Part shown: positions 62,197 through 64,000 of the stretch, piece by piece | Layout of the letters: each line of letters begins with the position of its first letter | Position numbering within the stretch: the first letter of the stretch is position 1 | NCBI RefSeq assembly: GCF_040812015.1 | Contig: NZ_JBFNXJ010000005.1 | Location: forward strand, 222,330 to 286,329 | Origin: Chitinivorax sp. PXF-14 | GTDB lineage: Bacteria > Pseudomonadota > Gammaproteobacteria > Burkholderiales > SCOH01 | Length of the DNA stretch: 64,000 nucleotides | Reading direction: 5' to 3' | Program-made: the position numbers and the translations under genes | The notes under the pieces: model-generated | What the model saw: only the letters and a program-made list of their open reading frames with translations | What the model was told of the DNA's origin: nothing | Databases searched by the model: none

Positions 62197-62856
62197 GTGA
62201 CCGAGGTCCTGAGCAATCTGCAGGCGCGCAAGCGCCGCGAAGCCGAAACACGCAAGAAGCACATCATCGCGGTCGTCAAGGCCCTGATCAAGAAAGGCGG
62301 CGCGCGCGAGATCACCATCCGCAAGGTGGCCGAGCAGGCCGGCTTCTCCACCACCGTCGTCTACTCGCTGTTCCGCGACAAGGCAACGCTGATCACGCGC
62401 GCGATGGACCAGGACCTGCTCGACCTGGTGAAGCTGATGAAGAAGGCCGTCGCCGCCAGCGACGACCCGATCGAACAGATCCGCGCCGCCGGCCGCGCCT
62501 ACATCCAGTATGGCTTCACCCACCCCGACGAATACGCCCTGGTGTTCATGGAACGCCGCCCGCACGCTCCCGTCGAGGCCGCCGTGGTCGAACACGGCAA
62601 CCCCAACCAGGACCCCTACGCCTTCGCCCACAGCCTGTTCACCACCCTCGCCGACACCGGCGCCGTGCCGGCCGACCTGCAAACCACGCACCTGATGACG
62701 CAAATCTTCTGGCAGGGCCTGCACGGCATGACCTCGCTGAGCCTGGTGATGGACGAAGGCGACGAATGGACCCCGAAGATCGCCCCGCAAATCCACATCG
62801 AAGCCCTGCTCGACGTGCTGCTGGCGGGGATATTGCAGCGTTTTGGGGGGAAGTGA
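62197..62856 (+). CDS. TetR/AcrR-family transcriptional regulator, GTG start
   Basis: A 219-residue regulator with an N-terminal helix-turn-helix (AREITIRKVAEQAGFSTTVV, YSLFRDKATLITRAMDQ) and a C-terminal ligand-binding domain (LVFMERRPHAPVE, MTQIFWQGLHGMTSL). It starts with GTG; AGGG lies about 10 bases before it. Likely represses neighbouring genes in the absence of a small-molecule ligand; the periplasmic redox operon directly upstream is the natural candidate target, but no operator palindrome was identified. Confidence 0.9.
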   Translation: MTEVLSNLQARKRREAETRKKHIIAVVKALIKKGGAREITIRKVAEQAGFSTTVVYSLFRDKATLITRAMDQDLLDLVKLMKKAVAASDDPIEQIRAAGRAYIQYGFTHPDEYALVFMERRPHAPVEAAVVEHGNPNQDPYAFAHSLFTTLADTGAVPADLQTTHLMTQIFWQGLHGMTSLSLVMDEGDEWTPKIAPQIHIEALLDVLLAGILQRFGGK

Positions 62857-63067
62857 ACATCACCTATTCCAGCAGAACCGGAACATTATTCGGCAAATGC
62901 GCCATAGCCGGATTCAGGAGTCCCACCCTGGCCGCACGGGTAGCGATGGGCCGCGCGCCGCCCACGCGCCACGTGCAGCGACACCTTGCCTGTCGGTAGG
63001 TAATATTTGTCCCCTACCCTACTGCCAGCTCAATCGTCAGACATCCAACCCCGCCACGGCCACCCAC

Positions 63068-63562
63068 ATAAAACGACAAACCGCCCTCCCGCTACTCGCA
63101 CTTGCCACCTGCAGCCTGATCAACAACGCCCACGCCACGACCTGCACAGCGGGCCAGAAGCAACAGATTCTGGCGTCCTACAGCGACTTCCGCTCGGCAT
63201 CCCGCGCGGGCAATCTGCCCCGTGTGAAGGCGCTGAGTACCCCAGCCGTGGCAACGGAAGTGGCCAGCTTCGAGAAGAGCATGCCGGACAAGGCAGCGCT
63301 AGCCCGGCAGATGGGTTTCGTCATGCCGGCACTCGATGAGGCGAAGACGATCACCTGCGAGGCCGTGAACAGAAAGGCCAGGCTGATCGTCGGCACCGAA
63401 ACCGTATCCGAAACGGGCAAACGCGTCCCCGTTTCGACGGTGGTGATGTTCGAACAAGGAAACGCACAAGCCTGGCTGGTCGGCGAGAAAGCGATGACCG
63501 ACCCGTTCTCCGGCCAGTCCGTGAACAAGCTGTTGCAGCACCCATCGCTGAAACTGCCCTGA
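63068..63562 (+). CDS. Putative secreted protein, no canonical start codon
   Basis: An open frame whose product looks exported: IKRQTALPLLALATCSLINN, AHATTC (signal peptide with AHA cleavage), then a ~140-residue domain (QQILASYSDFRSASRAGNLP, ALARQMGFVMPALDEAK, VPVSTVVMFEQGNAQAWLVG). The position where the signal would begin is ATA (63068); no ATG, GTG or TTG is in frame until TTG at 62843, far upstream, and no Shine-Dalgarno is visible. Either initiation is at ATA, a start was lost by mutation, or the sequence has an error. The 211 bases between the TetR gene and this point hold no other feature I can support. Confidence 0.45.
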   Translation: MKRQTALPLLALATCSLINNAHATTCTAGQKQQILASYSDFRSASRAGNLPRVKALSTPAVATEVASFEKSMPDKAALARQMGFVMPALDEAKTITCEAVNRKARLIVGTETVSETGKRVPVSTVVMFEQGNAQAWLVGEKAMTDPFSGQSVNKLLQHPSLKLP

Positions 63563-63564
63563 GT

Positions 63565-63796
63565 CATCGGCACGGCCTTTCGGCGCCAGGCAGGCAAGCC
63601 TGGCTGTGCGGCAGCCCGACGGCGTGGACAGCGGACTGCCCACACGCCCTGCACGCCAACATCTTGTCCGTCAGTGGGCAATGCCCGTCCATCCCGTACT
63701 ACTTGGCTGGCACCTCGACCGCACCGCCCCCACATCCTGGCGTGCAAAGGCGACTCGAAATGGCCCCGCTTCGACGGCAACAATCAGGAATACTAA
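63565..63796 (+). pseudogene. Possible frameshifted remnant of a Cys-rich protein
   Basis: Two coding-like stretches in different frames. The first (to ~63727) reads AWLCGSPTAWTADCPHALHA, then SGQCPSIPYYLAGTSTAPP; the second, one base shifted, reads HILACKGDSKWPRFDGNNQE, then Tyr and a TAA stop at 63794-63796. Third-codon GC is high in each stretch only in its own frame, supporting a frameshift near 63725-63735. No start codon or family was recognised, so it could also be non-coding. From 63797 to 63952 I see nothing definable. Confidence 0.25.
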
Positions 63797-63952
63797 GCGG
63801 ACAAGAAGACACACCCGGGTGAAGAAGGCGTGACACCGAAGCGGATTCGCTATAAACCGATTACGCGGTAAGCTGAGAGGCAATACGGATCAGGGCTGCA
63901 GCCTGGGCTGCAGACCACAACCAGAGCGGCTTGTAGCGATGACGTGTTTGTT

Positions 63953-63990
63953 TTTATTTTTAGGACGCCCTTGGATTTATTTTTAGGACG
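63953..63990 (+). repeat. 15-base direct repeat in an AT-rich end
   Basis: TTTATTTTTAGGACG occurs at 63953-63967 and again at 63976-63990, a 23-base period. The AT-rich, repeat-bearing sequence differs sharply from the GC-rich surroundings and may mark a boundary or regulatory region that continues beyond the window. Confidence 0.5.
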
Positions 63991-64000
63991 TCTACTTATA

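Overview
The window is GC-rich (mid-60s % by eye) and looks like a betaproteobacterial chromosome, most likely Neisseriales (Chitinibacteraceae/Chromobacteriaceae-like). This rests on gene order (glnE divergent from a yhdP-nit-tldD operon; glyA - lipoprotein - nrdR) and protein style, not on a database match. No rRNA, tRNA, CRISPR array, integrase or insertion sequence was recognised.

Region 1, positions 1-29837, all on the minus strand, is one tightly packed operon encoding an extracellular contractile injection system (eCIS, phage-tail-like). In transcription order it encodes: a DUF4255 cap/terminator; a conserved accessory protein; sheath; tube; a very long second sheath-like protein; second tube; LysM baseplate protein; a 55-aa protein; gpD-like and gpV-like halves of a split spike; a 701-aa protein with C-terminal membrane segments; gp25; baseplate J; a 973-aa gpI-type protein; two fibre/adaptor-type proteins; a small protein; an unknown protein in the usual tape-measure position; an AAA+ ATPase; a 1226-aa DUF4157 protein ending in an HLI...LGG...NLVP nuclease-like domain (the probable cargo); and a family 2 glycosyltransferase cut by the window edge. 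Many genes overlap by 1-4 bases. The operon is preceded by an 11/11 core match to a sigma-54 -24/-12 promoter (29873-29888). A second, divergent sigma-54-like element (30069-30085) points toward two small plus-strand genes.

Region 2, 30352-57377, is ordinary core genome: small hypotheticals, a KTSC protein, typA, a TTG-initiated DEAD-box helicase with an RG-rich tail, tldD / membrane protein / nitrilase-like / yhdP, glnE, acylphosphatase overlapping a CHASE-PAS hybrid sensor kinase, metG, a ClpP-like protease, a CbiM-like membrane protein, a hydrolase plus 2Fe-2S ferredoxin pair, glyA, a zinc-dependent lipoprotein and nrdR. Several good intrinsic terminators are visible.

Region 3, 57480-62018, is a five-gene exported operon: lipoprotein cytochrome c, Tat-type FAD lactone-oxidase-like enzyme, Tat-type PLP fold-III enzyme, DUF2147 and a TorF-like outer-membrane protein. 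The first three genes overlap by ATGA junctions, suggesting a periplasmic oxidation pathway feeding electrons to the cytochrome. A TetR regulator follows. The right end holds a secreted-protein ORF without a normal start codon, a probable frameshifted remnant and a short AT-rich direct repeat.
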